This document shows, piece by piece, positions 53,101 to 61,134 of a DNA stretch of 63,572 bases. Origin of the DNA: Pseudomonadota bacterium. Its GTDB lineage: Bacteria > Myxococcota_A > Bradymonadia > Bradymonadales > GCA-2716585. Positions within the stretch are counted from its first letter, which is position 1, and each line of letters starts with the position of its first letter. The translations under genes and the position numbers were made by a program. The notes under the pieces are model-generated. The model was not told the DNA's origin, did not search any database, and saw only the letters and a program-made list of their open reading frames with translations. Where the stretch lies: contig SYOX01000172.1 in assembly GCA_005804885.1 (NCBI GenBank), positions 1 to 63,572 on the forward strand, read 5' to 3'.

Positions 53101-53742
53101 GACGTTGGCCGGCTTGAGGTCGCGGTGGATGACCCCCTTGTCGTGCGCAAAGCCGATCCCCGACACCATCTGCCGCGCCAGGATCACGGCCTCCTCCAGC
53201 GGCAAACCCCTGCCCTCGCGCAAGCGCTCGCTCAAGGGTTCACCGAAGAGCCGCTGCATGACCATGAAGGGGTGACCGCACCATGTGCCGGAGTCGTAGA
53301 GGCGGACGATGTGCTCGTGCTCCAGGCGACCGAGCTTGACGATCTCGGCCTGGAAGAGCTCCAAGAGGCGAGGGGCGGTGGGCTGGGAGACGATCTTGAT
53401 GGCCACGAGGCGGCCCGAGCGGGTGTCGCGGCCCTCGTAGACCTCGGCCATGCCGCCGGAGCCGATCGGGCGCACGATCCTGAACTGCGACTCGACGCCC
53501 AGGCGCTCGTCATTGCGAAGCAGCGCACCAGCCCAGGGCGTCGGCGGAGCCCCGGAGAAGGTCTGTGTCGGCGCAGAGCCTCGGAGGCGATCTGGGACGG
53601 ATCGGGGCGCGGCAATACCCTGCCCTGCGGCCTTCATGAAGTCGGGGATGGAGTCATCCTCGCCCGCATCCTCAATCAAGTCGTCCGAGGTCACCTCGAC
53701 AGGATCCAGGGATGGGGCGTGGGGGTGGGTGGGCTCAGTCAT
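50167..53742 (-). CDS. Ser/Thr kinase - nSTAND NTPase - WD40 fusion protein
   Basis: A 1191-residue signalling protein. Kinase domain about 87-370 with IGSGGMAEVYEG, Lys116 (VAIK), HRDLKPANVF (Asp208), DFGLG (226) and APEQ (268), all intact. Then a STAND-type P-loop NTPase of the nSTAND1 kind (about 378-780): Walker A GPSGAGKS (416-423) and Walker B-like VLWCVDQFEALF (499-510). A transmembrane helix lies at about 808-830, a coiled helix after it, and the C-terminus holds six 41-residue WD40 repeats (about 915-1160). The layout is sensor propeller plus NTPase switch plus kinase output. Its ATG overlaps the end of the ECF sigma gene, so the two are co-expressed. The 3' end is shared in sequence with the WD40 paralogue and a relic. 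Confidence 0.93.
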   Translation of the reverse strand: MTEPTHPHAPSLDPVEVTSDDLIEDAGEDDSIPDFMKAAGQGIAAPRSVPDRLRGSAPTQTFSGAPPTPWAGALLRNDERLGVESQFRIVRPIGSGGMAEVYEGRDTRSGRLVAIKIVSQPTAPRLLELFQAEIVKLGRLEHEHIVRLYDSGTWCGHPFMVMQRLFGEPLSERLREGRGLPLEEAVILARQMVSGIGFAHDKGVIHRDLKPANVFLVDGVRAVILDFGLGVLDPDRLSVLEGDSHGAQVRRSLSDNPLYAGTPLYMAPEQHRGEAQDERADLWALGVIFFEMLTGRPAFARARHIPALTEPLSLPDALLSSLSDTLHEPLTEIIHNTISPRPNDRFDTASDLDEALVRLQDALVALRQRANVPDGEPYRYLEAFQEADRGWFFGRGEETRHLARRLKGRSLVVVLGPSGAGKSSLVRAGLIPALHDRDEAWSVILMTPGDHPFRALRERLRALGMAISDESAGPDSWATSPGAIGELLRAHARQTGRRVLWCVDQFEALFTRGDLDPIRASFIQALVDAGDDPDGPLRVVLTLRSDFQHLLDPLPELTRTLDRFNLDSPGSEALKAALVEPARLCCFEFEAGLVESMIKQVQGEPTPLPLLQFAASKLWERRDEATRTLTRAALSRLGGVEGMMAAHAEELWGGLLDPRDRQLCREILCRLVNADNKTRNEQPRDTLIDGLDDQPRAERTLQQLIDGRILTASHAHIQIAHESLLTRWDRLHSWLTETQAQRQFRERLANATGHWRQRERSSDVLWRGQELEEALALRKTTQDRLSPDEDRFLQESVVARERERKRSRRLQTTLVGLSLLMVAAALLAGYFAWQSGLNEEKALDFAETSKRNEQQAREAEAIAKDKQIEAKVRELAAHSVSYQTSDPKLSLMLAREAVQRRPIPAAVQSLFDVFEYARELATLTGHRFSVQRAAFSPDGKSIITASDDGTAKLWDLEGKLLATITGHQGEVWSAGFSPDGKSILTASRDKTAKLWDLKGKLLATLTGHQGEVRSAAFSPDGKSIITASDDKTATLWDLEGKLLATITGHRFSVQSAGFSPDGKSIITASDDWTAKLWDLKGKLLATLTGHQGVVRSAGFSPDGKSILTASDDWTAKLWDLEGKLLATITGHQGEVWSAGFSPDGKSIITASDDWTARLWVTPEPALLLARAAQRATRDFTPEERLRFGLDD
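50250..50990. repeat. Six 123-bp tandem WD40-coding repeats
   Basis: Six consecutive 123-bp units encode the WD40 blades of the kinase fusion. They are nearly identical in DNA, differing mainly in the blade-variable GHQGEV/GHRFSV positions and the DDWT/DDKT/RDKT positions. Units alternate ATITGH and ATLTGH. This points to recent amplification or ongoing homogenisation. Confidence 0.95.
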
Positions 53743-54316
53743 GGGCGAGGCCCTCCTGCCTGGCCATGGCGCGCATCTTCTCCTTGAGCCGACCGAAGCG
53801 CATCTTGGCGGCGGCTTCCGTGGTGTCGAGGATGGCGGCTATCTGGGAGAAGGGCATCTCCTCAACGGCGCGCAGGATCAACAGCTCGCGCTCGTCGTCG
53901 TCGAGGCGCTCGGTGATTTTGTACAGGGCCTCATTCCTGTGGCGCTCGAAGATCACTGAGGTCATCGAGCGGATCTCGTCGGCCACCTCGGCGACCTTGG
54001 ACAGGGTGGTGTGATCGCGGCGCTGGTCAGGGTTCCTGAAGTAGCGGTTGATGGCGTTGCGCGCCAGGATGTAGGCCCAGGTGCGGAACGAGGCCCCATT
54101 GCGCCCTTCAAAGCCCTCGATCCCCTTCCACAGCGCCTCGCTGAACTGGAGGAAGATCTCTTTGGCGGCGTCCTCGTCGCGCACCCGGCCTGCCAGAAAG
54201 CCCATGATCTCGCGACCATAGCCTCGGATCGCCGCCGTGGCGGCCCCGTCCATGTCGCCGCGCGCGTGGCGCTCGCAGATCATCTGATCATACCATGAGC
54301 GATCTTCTGGTTTCAT
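53735..54316 (-). CDS. ECF-type RNA polymerase sigma factor
   Basis: A sigma-70 family factor of 193 residues with region 2 (about 28-100: RDEDAAKEIFLQFSEALW, then SFRTWAYILARNAINRYF) and region 4 (about 130-185: LDDDERELLILRAVEEMPFSQIAAIL plus TEAAAKMRFGRLKEKMR). ATG at 54316 follows AGGAGG five bases earlier. No anti-sigma gene is adjacent; instead its stop overlaps the start of the kinase-nSTAND-WD40 gene. Kinase-linked ECF factors without anti-sigma are known (for example ECF43-type), where phosphorylation activates sigma. The upstream region carries the 36-bp block also found before the WD40 gene, suggesting autoregulation. Confidence 0.93.
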   Translation of the reverse strand: MKPEDRSWYDQMICERHARGDMDGAATAAIRGYGREIMGFLAGRVRDEDAAKEIFLQFSEALWKGIEGFEGRNGASFRTWAYILARNAINRYFRNPDQRRDHTTLSKVAEVADEIRSMTSVIFERHRNEALYKITERLDDDERELLILRAVEEMPFSQIAAILDTTEAAAKMRFGRLKEKMRAMARQEGLAHD

Positions 54317-54367
54317 CCTGTCCTCCTGGTGCAAGGGGTCACGGAAGGATGGAGTCTGGTTGGAGCC

Positions 54368-54403
54368 AAAGGTAACACGAGCGCTGAAGAAAAACCGAGG
54401 GCG
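54368..54403 (-). promoter_or_regulatory. Shared 36-bp upstream block, copy 1 (sigma-kinase operon)
   Basis: On the plus strand the block starts AAAGGTAACACGAGCG and continues to AAGAAAAACCGAGGGCG. It matches copy 2 at 56408-56443 with only two substitutions, whereas the flanks on either side diverge. It lies 50-90 bp upstream of the sigma ATG. Read on the minus strand it contains CGGTTTTTCTTCA and GTGTTACC. It is probably a promoter, possibly recognised by this ECF factor. Confidence 0.6.
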
Positions 54404-54456
54404 AAGGGCGAGGGAGCGAGACCAGGGGGATCGAAGGGTGGAGGTTGGGGGGAGGG

Positions 54457-56361
54457 TCAGTCGTCGAGGCCGAACAGGATTCGCTCTTCAGGGGTGAAGT
54501 CGCGAGTGGCTCGTCGCGCGGCGCGGGCCAGGAGGAGAGAAGGCTCAGGGGTCACCCACAGCCTCGCTGTCTTGTCCAACGATGTGGTGATGATGGTCCT
54601 GCCATCTGGGCTGAACTGCGCGCTCCAGACCCCGTCCTGATGGCCAGTGAGGATGGCCAGGGGCTTGCCCTCCAGGTTCCACAACATCGCCGTCTTGTCC
54701 CCCGAAGCCGTCAGGATCGTCTGGCCACCTGGGCTGAACTGCGCGCTACTGACCCAACCCTGGTGGCCATTGAGGGTGGCCAGGGGCTTGCCCTCCAGGC
54801 TCCACAGCCTCGCTGTCTTGTCCATGGATGCGGTAATGATGGTCTTGCTGTCCGGACTGAACTGCGCGCTCACGACCCCGTCAGGGTGGCCAGTGAGGAT
54901 GCCGAGGGACTTTCCCTCAAGGTCCCACAATCTCATTGCGTTGCCCTCTGATGCGGTGATGATCGTCATGCTGTCTGGGCTGAACCCAGCGCTCATCACC
55001 CTCCTGGCCTCATGATTATTGAGGACGGCCAGGGGCATGCCTTTCAAGTCCCACAGTCTCGCTTCGTTGTCCTCCGATTCGGTCAGGATCCGCTGGCCGT
55101 CCGGGCTGAAGTGCGCGCTCCAGACCCCGGCCCGATGACCAGTGAAGATGACCAGGGGCTTGCCCTCCAGGTCCCACAACATTGCCGTCTTGTCCTCTGA
55201 TGTGGTCAGGATCGTCTGGCCGTCTGGGCTGAACTGCGCGCTATTGACCGCGTCCTGATGGCCATTGAGGATAAGCAAGGGCTTTCCCTTCAGGTCCCAC
55301 AGCCGGGCGGTCTTGTCCTCTGATGTGGTCAGGATCGTCTGGCCATCTGGGCCGAACTGAGCGCTCCAGGCCCTGGCCCAGTCATCATCGAGGCCACGCC
55401 CATATCCATTTGACGCCTTGGGTCGGTCGATCCCATCACCGATGGATTGGCCATGAATCCAGGGGCCGGCTCCGATCTGGGCTCTGTAGGCGGCGCCATC
55501 GTTAAAGATGGCCAGGGACTTGCCCTCCAAATCCCATAGCCTCACAGCCTGGTCATTTGAGCGGGTCAGGATCGTCTTGCTGTCCGGGCTGAACTGCGCG
55601 CTCACGACCCTGGCCTGATGATTGAGGATGGCCAGGGATTTACCCTCCAGGTCCCACAGTCGCGCTGTATTGTCCTCTGATGCCGTCAAGATGCGCTGGC
55701 CGTCCGGGCTGAAATGCGCGCTGCTGACCCAATCCTGATGACCATCGAGGACTGCCAGGGGCTTGCCCTCCAGGTTCCACAGCCGCACTGTATTGTCCTC
55801 TGATGCCGTCAGGATCCGCTTGCCGTCTGGGCTGAACTGCGCGCGATTGACCCCGGCCTGATGACCCGTGAAGGTGGCCATCAACTGGCCCTCCAGGTCC
55901 CACAACATCGCTGTCTTGTCCTCTGATGTGGTCAGGATCGTCTGGCCGTCTGGGCTGAACTGCGCGCTGCTGACACTGGCCTGATGGCCAGTGAGTATAG
56001 TTAATTCTCGTGCGTATTCAAAGGCATCGGACAAGAGTTGCACAGCCTCTGGGAACGATCGCCTTTGCACAGCCTCGCGCGCCAACATCAAGGACAACTT
56101 CGGATCGGAGGTCTGGTAGCTGACCGAGAGCGCCACCAGCTCACGGACCTTGGCCTCGATCTGCTTGTCCTTGGCGATCGCCTCGGCCGCTCGGGCCTCC
56201 TCCTCGTTGCGCTTTGAGGCCTTGGCGAGATCGAAGGCGTGTCGCTCGTTGAGTCTGGACTGCCACGCGAAGTACCCCGCCGTGATCGCGGCCACGCTCA
56301 TGAGCGCGCTCAAGATTGTGAGCGCGACTTGAATCCGCCGTGATCGTTCTTCCTGGGTCAT
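54457..56361 (-). CDS. Membrane-anchored WD40-repeat protein (kinase-less paralogue)
   Basis: A 634-residue paralogue of the C-terminal half of the kinase fusion. ATG at 56361 follows AGGAGG five bases earlier, the same leader as the sigma gene. A transmembrane helix (about 10-30, ending AGYFAWQSRLNE) and a charged helix (SKRNEEEARAAEAIAKDKQIEAKV, 47-70) match the fusion protein. The stretch SVSYQTSDPKLSLMLAREAV is almost identical in both. Eleven WD40 repeats of about 41 residues follow, the fifth carrying a roughly 38-residue insert (GAGPWIHGQSIGDG ...). It lacks kinase and NTPase domains entirely. It probably shares ligands with, or competes with, the fusion protein. Confidence 0.9.
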   Translation of the reverse strand: MTQEERSRRIQVALTILSALMSVAAITAGYFAWQSRLNERHAFDLAKASKRNEEEARAAEAIAKDKQIEAKVRELVALSVSYQTSDPKLSLMLAREAVQRRSFPEAVQLLSDAFEYARELTILTGHQASVSSAQFSPDGQTILTTSEDKTAMLWDLEGQLMATFTGHQAGVNRAQFSPDGKRILTASEDNTVRLWNLEGKPLAVLDGHQDWVSSAHFSPDGQRILTASEDNTARLWDLEGKSLAILNHQARVVSAQFSPDSKTILTRSNDQAVRLWDLEGKSLAIFNDGAAYRAQIGAGPWIHGQSIGDGIDRPKASNGYGRGLDDDWARAWSAQFGPDGQTILTTSEDKTARLWDLKGKPLLILNGHQDAVNSAQFSPDGQTILTTSEDKTAMLWDLEGKPLVIFTGHRAGVWSAHFSPDGQRILTESEDNEARLWDLKGMPLAVLNNHEARRVMSAGFSPDSMTIITASEGNAMRLWDLEGKSLGILTGHPDGVVSAQFSPDSKTIITASMDKTARLWSLEGKPLATLNGHQGWVSSAQFSPGGQTILTASGDKTAMLWNLEGKPLAILTGHQDGVWSAQFSPDGRTIITTSLDKTARLWVTPEPSLLLARAARRATRDFTPEERILFGLDD

Positions 56362-56407
56362 CCTGCCCTCCTGGTTCGGGGTCGCGAGATGGAGCCGAGG
56401 TGGATCG

Positions 56408-56443
56408 AAAGGTAACACGGGCGGTGAAGAAAAACCGAGGGCG
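56408..56443 (-). promoter_or_regulatory. Shared 36-bp upstream block, copy 2 (WD40 gene)
   Basis: Copy 2 of the block described for the sigma operon, 34 of 36 positions identical, 47-82 bp upstream of the WD40 gene ATG. The spacing to the start codon is similar in both copies, as expected for a shared promoter. Confidence 0.6.
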
Positions 56444-56498
56444 GCGCGGGATCGGGGCACGGGAGGTCTTGCTGGGATCGGGGCGCGGGAGACGAGGG

Positions 56499-56541
56499 GG
56501 GATCGTCAGTCGTCGAGGCCGAACTGGAGCCGTTTCGCTCA
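56499..56541 (-). pseudogene. Relic of a third WD40-family gene 3' end
   Basis: On the minus strand this stretch reads the last codons of the kinase/WD40 genes (RLQFGLDD then stop; compare FGLDD at the ends of the genes ending at 50167 and 54457). About 40 bp match the same 3' ends, including the sequence just after the stop (GGATCG.. CAGTCGTCGAGGCCGAA). It overlaps the stop codon of the toxin-like gene. A third copy was therefore present upstream and lost, leaving its tail fused to the neighbouring gene. Confidence 0.7.
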
Positions 56542-56823
56542 GGTCTTGAGGGCGAGGTCATCGGCCAGCACGGCCCCGTCGTCGGTCAGCAGGTACAGCA
56601 CCCGCAATCCGGTGTCGATCCTGCCGGTGGCGCGACAGATCTTGACCCAGTGCAGCGTCTGCGAGTCGAGCGTGACGCCGTCATTGAACATGGGGTTGGT
56701 TGCCAGCTCGTCGATGGCGTCCTCAAGGGCTTGGGCGCGCAGCAGGTGCAACTGGCCAGATTCGATCAGGCTGGACAGCGCTCGATCAAACTGTGTGCTG
56801 AAGCGAACCTCGCGGCGACTCAT
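56539..56823 (-). CDS. RelE/ParE-like toxin candidate
   Basis: A 94-residue protein with a small RelE/ParE-like pattern: VRFSTQFDRALSSLI near the N-terminus, LEDAIDELATNP in the middle, WVKICRAT and GRIDTGLRVLYLLTDDG towards the C-terminus. These correspond to the helix, helix and beta-strand series of RelE-fold mRNA interferases or gyrase inhibitors. The start at 56823 overlaps the stop of the upstream gene by four bases (ATGA), the layout of an antitoxin-toxin operon. The last codons run into the WD40-gene relic. The family is inferred from pattern, not searched. Confidence 0.6.
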   Translation of the reverse strand: MSRREVRFSTQFDRALSSLIESGQLHLLRAQALEDAIDELATNPMFNDGVTLDSQTLHWVKICRATGRIDTGLRVLYLLTDDGAVLADDLALKT

Positions 56824-57218
56824 GAAGGCTCGGTCGCTTCGGCCTTGAGGCGATCGATGTGCGCACGCAACTTGGCCCGGACGTCCACCTCGGTGACCTG
56901 ACCCATCCGGGCTCGATCCTCGGGGGTCAACGATCGCGCGTAGTGCACTCGCCATGACATCTCGTCGTCGAGCAGCGTCGGCTTGACCGGGCTCCCATCC
57001 AGACGCCGGAGGGGGACATAGGGCGCCCGCTCGCCGTGAGGCTGGGCCAGGACACCCTGATTGAGCAAGGCGCGCAGGGCGCGGCGCACGAGCCCTTGAT
57101 CCAGATCCGTCATCTCGGCCAGGACAGCCGACGGCGGCACCGCGCCTGTGCGCTCGTATTCGCCCAGGATCGCCTGGTGGATGGTGGCTGGAATGTTCTC
57201 TTGTGAGGATCTGGACAT
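56820..57218 (-). CDS. Helix-turn-helix antitoxin/regulator candidate
   Basis: A 132-residue protein with a winged-helix-like N-terminal half: TIHQAILGEYERTGAVPPSA, then AEMTDLDQGLVRRALRALLNQGVLAQ, where the turn and recognition helix are visible. The C-terminal half is charged and helical (WRVHYARSLTPEDRARMGQV, VRAKLRAHIDRLKAE), suitable for a toxin-wrapping tail. It is encoded first and overlaps the toxin-like gene by ATGA, so it is the probable antitoxin and autoregulator. The ATG at 57218 is the first in frame and fits; no upstream alternative seems better. Confidence 0.6.
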   Translation of the reverse strand: MSRSSQENIPATIHQAILGEYERTGAVPPSAVLAEMTDLDQGLVRRALRALLNQGVLAQPHGERAPYVPLRRLDGSPVKPTLLDDEMSWRVHYARSLTPEDRARMGQVTEVDVRAKLRAHIDRLKAEATEPS

Positions 57219-57426
57219 GATCGGCTCCCCGCTCTGACGCCAGATCTCGGTCTGGCGACCTTGTGGACAGGCAGAGTGTATCGCCGCCTCGGCGCGTCGT
57301 CCACCGGAGCCCAGGGGCCTGGGCTGGCCAGGGCGCCCGAGGGATCGCGGCTCAGGTCAGCCTCAAGCGCCCTGAGCGCAACGAAGCGCCCATCGAGTTG
57401 GGTGTGGAGCAGCTCTGATGATGGGG

Positions 57427-57665
57427 GGACCGCACTGGGCCGCCCCAGGCTCGCGCCCGGCGCTACAGATCCAGAGACGCCCCTACGGGGCTGACGACAG
57501 GCTCTGGGCCAGCCCGCAGCATCGCGTCGCTCGGCTCGATGGCCTCAACATCAAGGGCCCTTGTCCTGGGTGACACCATCCCTGGAGGTTGACGTCCCGT
57601 CGAGAGCCTCGAAGAGGCGTCCTTTCCCTGTAGCCCCAGGCGCGAGCCTGGGGCGGCGGCCCTAC
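57427..57665. repeat. Composite inverted-repeat element C
   Basis: A shorter relative of element A, in the 700-bp gene-free gap 57219-57918. Left hairpin CCCCAGGCTCGCGCCCGGCGC (from 57443) followed by CTACAGAT...GACGCCCCTACGGGGCT. After a spacer of about 110 bp comes the reverse set: AGGCGTCCTTTCCCTGTAG and CCCCAGGCGCGAGCCTGGGG (57634-57653). The hairpin sequences are nearly those of element A; the long direct-repeat arrays are absent, leaving only GGGGACCGCACTG at its left edge. The remaining parts of the gap, 57219-57426 and 57666-57918, show no gene. Confidence 0.85.
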
Positions 57666-57918
57666 GCCTGGGGCGAGCGGGCTCCACACCCCATCGAGCC
57701 CCTCGTCTCTGTGCTCGACCTCGACCGAATGGGGATCGATGAGGATTTGAGCGGTGGGTCGGCTGCGCTTGTTGACCTGCCGCCTCGCCCGTCTCTAGAC
57801 TTGCCGTCATCTGGATCGCTGGACTGCTGGGGCGTTGAGGATCGCGAGGGCTCCCGGATCCTGCCGCAGACCTGATCCCGATCGTCCACGCCCTTGAGGG
57901 CAAGCGCGAGGCCCCTCC

Positions 57919-59259
57919 ATGACGCCGCCCGAAGCCGCCACACCCGGCGCCGATCCCGAGACCACGCGCAAGACTCTGCGCTCGATCTTGAGGGGGGTCG
58001 GCCTGACGACCCCGCTGCTGGCCTTCGTGGTCATGGAGGTGGCGCTGACGATCCAGGCCAGCGTGCGCTCGGAGCTGATGACCATGCTCGAAAAGGGCGC
58101 GCCCCCCGAGGTCGCCTTCGGCGCGCTCATCGCGCTGCCGGGGGCGCTGGTGACGGCGCTGGCGGTGGTCCTGGTCGCGCTCGCCTCGCTGCGCCACGCC
58201 CCGCTGAGCCTGCTGTCGCCATTGCTGACCCTGGCGCTGGCGCTGGCGGGGGTGGTGCTGACCGACATCACCCTGGACATCGGCCTGCACCACGTCCTGC
58301 AAGCCTACAGCGAGCACGCCTACTTCCTGACGCGGGACATGTGGTCGATGGATCTGGGCTGGTGGTGGCTGATCGCCTGGATCGTCGTGGTGCCCTTGAC
58401 CGTCCTGACGGTGCTGCTGGACACGATCCTGCTGCCCTTCTTGCCCTTCATCGTCGAGGAGGTCGGCGCGCCGGCCCTGCTGGCGACGCTCAACGGGGTG
58501 GCGATCCTGCTGGCGGCCTCGTGGGTGTCCATCTCGATCAACGCCGCCTACGCCTGGAGCCAGGGCGCCCGGCGCGTCGGCCTCGACATCGTCCTCCCTG
58601 CCGTCCTGGCCGCGCTGCTGGCGATCGTGGTGACCTTCGGGGCGCTGGTCAGGTCGGGCGTCATCGACTTCACCTACCCCGAGTCCCGCAAGCCCGCCCC
58701 GTCGGCGTCGCCCCCCCTGGCGCCCTCCGCGCCGTCGCCGGAGCCCGAGGCGCCCCCCGCGCCGGAGCCCGAGGCGGCCCCCGAGCCGCCGCAAGCCCCC
58801 GCCGCGCCGCAGCCCGTCGAGATCGCCCAGGCCAGCGCCTCGTCGAGCTTCAAGGGCGGCAAGCACCCGCCCGGCGACGCCTTTGACGGCGATCCGCAGA
58901 CGGCCTGGCGCGAGGGCGCCCCCGGCCACGGCGCCGGCCAGTGGATCGAGGCGACCCTCCAGGGCCGCTGGCGCCTGGATCGGATCGAGGTGACCACAGG
59001 CTGCGACGCGGCCAGCGCGGCGCACGGCGACCTCTTTGACCTCAACGCCCATGCCCGCCAGATCCGCCTGGAGATCGACGGGCGGGCCGTCGAGACGCGG
59101 GAGGTCGCCAAGGATCAGCGGCGCCTGATCTTCGAGGATCTCGACGTCGAGGCCGACCGCGCCCGGCTGGTCGTCACCAAGGTCTACCCTGGCCGCCGCT
59201 GGAAGGATCTGTGCCTGTCCGAGATCGTCATCGTCGGCGTGCCGGCGCAGAGCCCCTGA
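57919..59259 (+). CDS. Membrane protein with C-terminal NADase-type glycan-binding-like (F5/8C-like) domain
   Basis: A 446-residue protein. About six hydrophobic segments lie in the first 250 residues (for example about 29-47, 64-90, 98-116). A Pro/Glu/Ala-rich linker (about 253-300, [16 protein letters not shown]) follows, then a beta-sandwich domain (about 300-445) with [49 protein letters not shown] and [10 protein letters not shown]. This resembles F5/8C or NADase-type glycan-binding domains. The likely role is binding carbohydrate or protein ligands outside the membrane. The ATG at 57919 has a weak leader but sits directly before the first helix. Confidence 0.8.
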   Translation: MTPPEAATPGADPETTRKTLRSILRGVGLTTPLLAFVVMEVALTIQASVRSELMTMLEKGAPPEVAFGALIALPGALVTALAVVLVALASLRHAPLSLLSPLLTLALALAGVVLTDITLDIGLHHVLQAYSEHAYFLTRDMWSMDLGWWWLIAWIVVVPLTVLTVLLDTILLPFLPFIVEEVGAPALLATLNGVAILLAASWVSISINAAYAWSQGARRVGLDIVLPAVLAALLAIVVTFGALVRSGVIDFTYPESRKPAPSASPPLAPSAPSPEPEAPPAPEPEAAPEPPQAPAAPQPVEIAQASASSSFKGGKHPPGDAFDGDPQTAWREGAPGHGAGQWIEATLQGRWRLDRIEVTTGCDAASAAHGDLFDLNAHARQIRLEIDGRAVETREVAKDQRRLIFEDLDVEADRARLVVTKVYPGRRWKDLCLSEIVIVGVPAQSP

Positions 59260-59310
59260 GTCCCCGGCAGGCAGAGGCCCGCCGTCGCGGCCTTTGGCTG
59301 GCTTCTGAGA

Positions 59311-61134
59311 TCAGGCGGCCATGAACTGGCGCTGGACGAGGCGGTGGTAGATGCCGTCGTCGTCGGCCATGAGGCTGTCGTGGCTGCCGGCCTGGGCGAC
59401 GCGGCCGGCGTCGATGACCAGCACCCGGTGGGCGTCGCGGACGGTGGAGAGGCGGTGGGCGATGATGAGGGTGGTGCGGCCGCGCATGAGGCGGTCGAGG
59501 GCCTCCTTGACGAGGAACTCGCTCTCGGCGTCCAGGGCGGAGGTGGCCTCGTCGAGGATGAGGATGGAGGGGTCCTTGAGGACGGCGCGCGCGATGGCGA
59601 TGCGCTGCGTCTGGCCGCCGGAGAGCTGGACGCCGCGCTCGCCGACGGAGGTCTGGTAGCCCTCGGGGAACTCGACGATGAAGTCGTGGGCGTTGGCGGC
59701 CCGCGCGGCGGCCTCGACCTCGGCGTCGGTGGCGTCGTCGCGGCCGTAGCGGATGTTGCCGGCGATGGAGGTCGAGAAGAGGATGGGCTCCTGGGCCACG
59801 ACGCCGATCTGTCGCCGGAGCCAGTCGGGGTCGAGGTCGACGAGGGCCTTGCCGTCGAGGCGGATCTGGCCGCCGTCGGGGTCGTAGAAGCGGGGGATGA
59901 GGCCGGCGATGGTGGACTTGCCGCTGCCGGAGGGGCCGACGAGGGCGACGATCTGGCCGGGCTCGATCTTGAGCGAGAGGCCGTCCAGGACGGTCACGTC
60001 GGGGCGCGCAGGGTAGGAGAAGGTCACGGCGTCGAAGTCGATGGCGCCGCGGACGGCCTCGGGGCGCTCGCCCTGGCCCAGCGGGATCTCGGAGGGGCGG
60101 TCCATGAGGTCAAAGACGCGCTCGGCGGCGCCGGTGGCGCGCATGAAGTCGGCCCAGAGGCTGCCGATGGCGCCGAAGGAGAAGGCCACGAGCAGCGTGT
60201 AGAGGATGAAGGAGGTCAGGTCGCCGACGGTCATCGAGCCCTCGACGACGAGGCGGCCGCCGTACCACAGGACCAGGGCGACGGCGGCGTAGCCGGCGAA
60301 GGTCACCGCGCTGGTGAAGAGGGCCATGATCGTGGTGCGCTGGCGGGCCAGCTCAAAGGAGCGCCAGATGTGGCCAGCGTAGCGCCTGGACTCGCTCTCC
60401 TCCTGGGTGAAGGAGCGCACGGTCCTGATGCCGGCGATGGTCTCCTCGGCGACCTCGCTGGCCTCGGCCAGGGTGTCCTGGACGCCGCGAGACAGGCGGC
60501 GGATCTTGCGGCCGAAGTAGACGGCGGCGACGGCGACCGGCGGGACGGTGACGAGCATCAGGAGGGTGAGGCGCGGGGAGGTGTAGAAGAGGAGGCCGAC
60601 GCCGCCCAGGACGGCCGTGACGTGGCGCAGGGCCATGGAGATGTTGACGCTGACGGTGTTCTGCAGGACGGTCGTGTCGGAGGACAGGCGGTTGATCAGC
60701 TCGCCGGTGCGGCGGCTGTCGAAGAAGCCAACTTCTTGAAGGATGACGAGGCGATAGAGCTCTTCGCGCAGCCGGGAGACGACCCGCTCGCCGGCGACGG
60801 TGAAGAGGTAGTAGCGCAGGGCGACGGCGAGCGCCTGGACGAGGAAGACGACGCCCATGAAGAGGGCGGCCTTGTCGATCTTGTCGGTGCCGGAGGAGCC
60901 CAGCGCCTCGTCGATGATCACGCGGATGGCCTGGGGGTAGAGCAGCCCCATGCCGCTGCCGATCAGCAGGAAGATCGTCCCGACGATCAGGGTGTTGCGC
61001 TCGGGTCGGGCCAGGGCCAGCATCCGCCTGAGGTACTCGCGGTTGGTGCGGGAGGGGGCGTTGAAGACCTTGTCGGCCTCGGCGGCCTCGGCGGCCTTGT
61101 CGGCCTCGGCGGGCGCGGGTTTTCTTGAGCTCAT
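59311..61134 (-). CDS. ABC transporter, fused permease-ATPase (MsbA/exporter type)
   Basis: A 607-residue half-exporter. Six transmembrane helices in the first about 340 residues, with coupling sequences such as [19 protein letters not shown] and [13 protein letters not shown]. Then an ATPase domain: Walker [10 protein letters not shown] (about 396-404), Q-loop [18 protein letters not shown], signature LSGGQ (about 505), Walker [13 protein letters not shown] (about 523) and the switch His in IIAHRLSTV. It works as a homodimer or heterodimer, exporting lipids, drugs or peptides. The substrate cannot be told from sequence. The start at 61134 precedes an Ala/Lys/Glu-rich tail; codons further upstream are low complexity. 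Confidence 0.95.
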   Translation of the reverse strand: MSSRKPAPAEADKAAEAAEADKVFNAPSRTNREYLRRMLALARPERNTLIVGTIFLLIGSGMGLLYPQAIRVIIDEALGSSGTDKIDKAALFMGVVFLVQALAVALRYYLFTVAGERVVSRLREELYRLVILQEVGFFDSRRTGELINRLSSDTTVLQNTVSVNISMALRHVTAVLGGVGLLFYTSPRLTLLMLVTVPPVAVAAVYFGRKIRRLSRGVQDTLAEASEVAEETIAGIRTVRSFTQEESESRRYAGHIWRSFELARQRTTIMALFTSAVTFAGYAAVALVLWYGGRLVVEGSMTVGDLTSFILYTLLVAFSFGAIGSLWADFMRATGAAERVFDLMDRPSEIPLGQGERPEAVRGAIDFDAVTFSYPARPDVTVLDGLSLKIEPGQIVALVGPSGSGKSTIAGLIPRFYDPDGGQIRLDGKALVDLDPDWLRRQIGVVAQEPILFSTSIAGNIRYGRDDATDAEVEAAARAANAHDFIVEFPEGYQTSVGERGVQLSGGQTQRIAIARAVLKDPSILILDEATSALDAESEFLVKEALDRLMRGRTTLIIAHRLSTVRDAHRVLVIDAGRVAQAGSHDSLMADDDGIYHRLVQRQFMAA

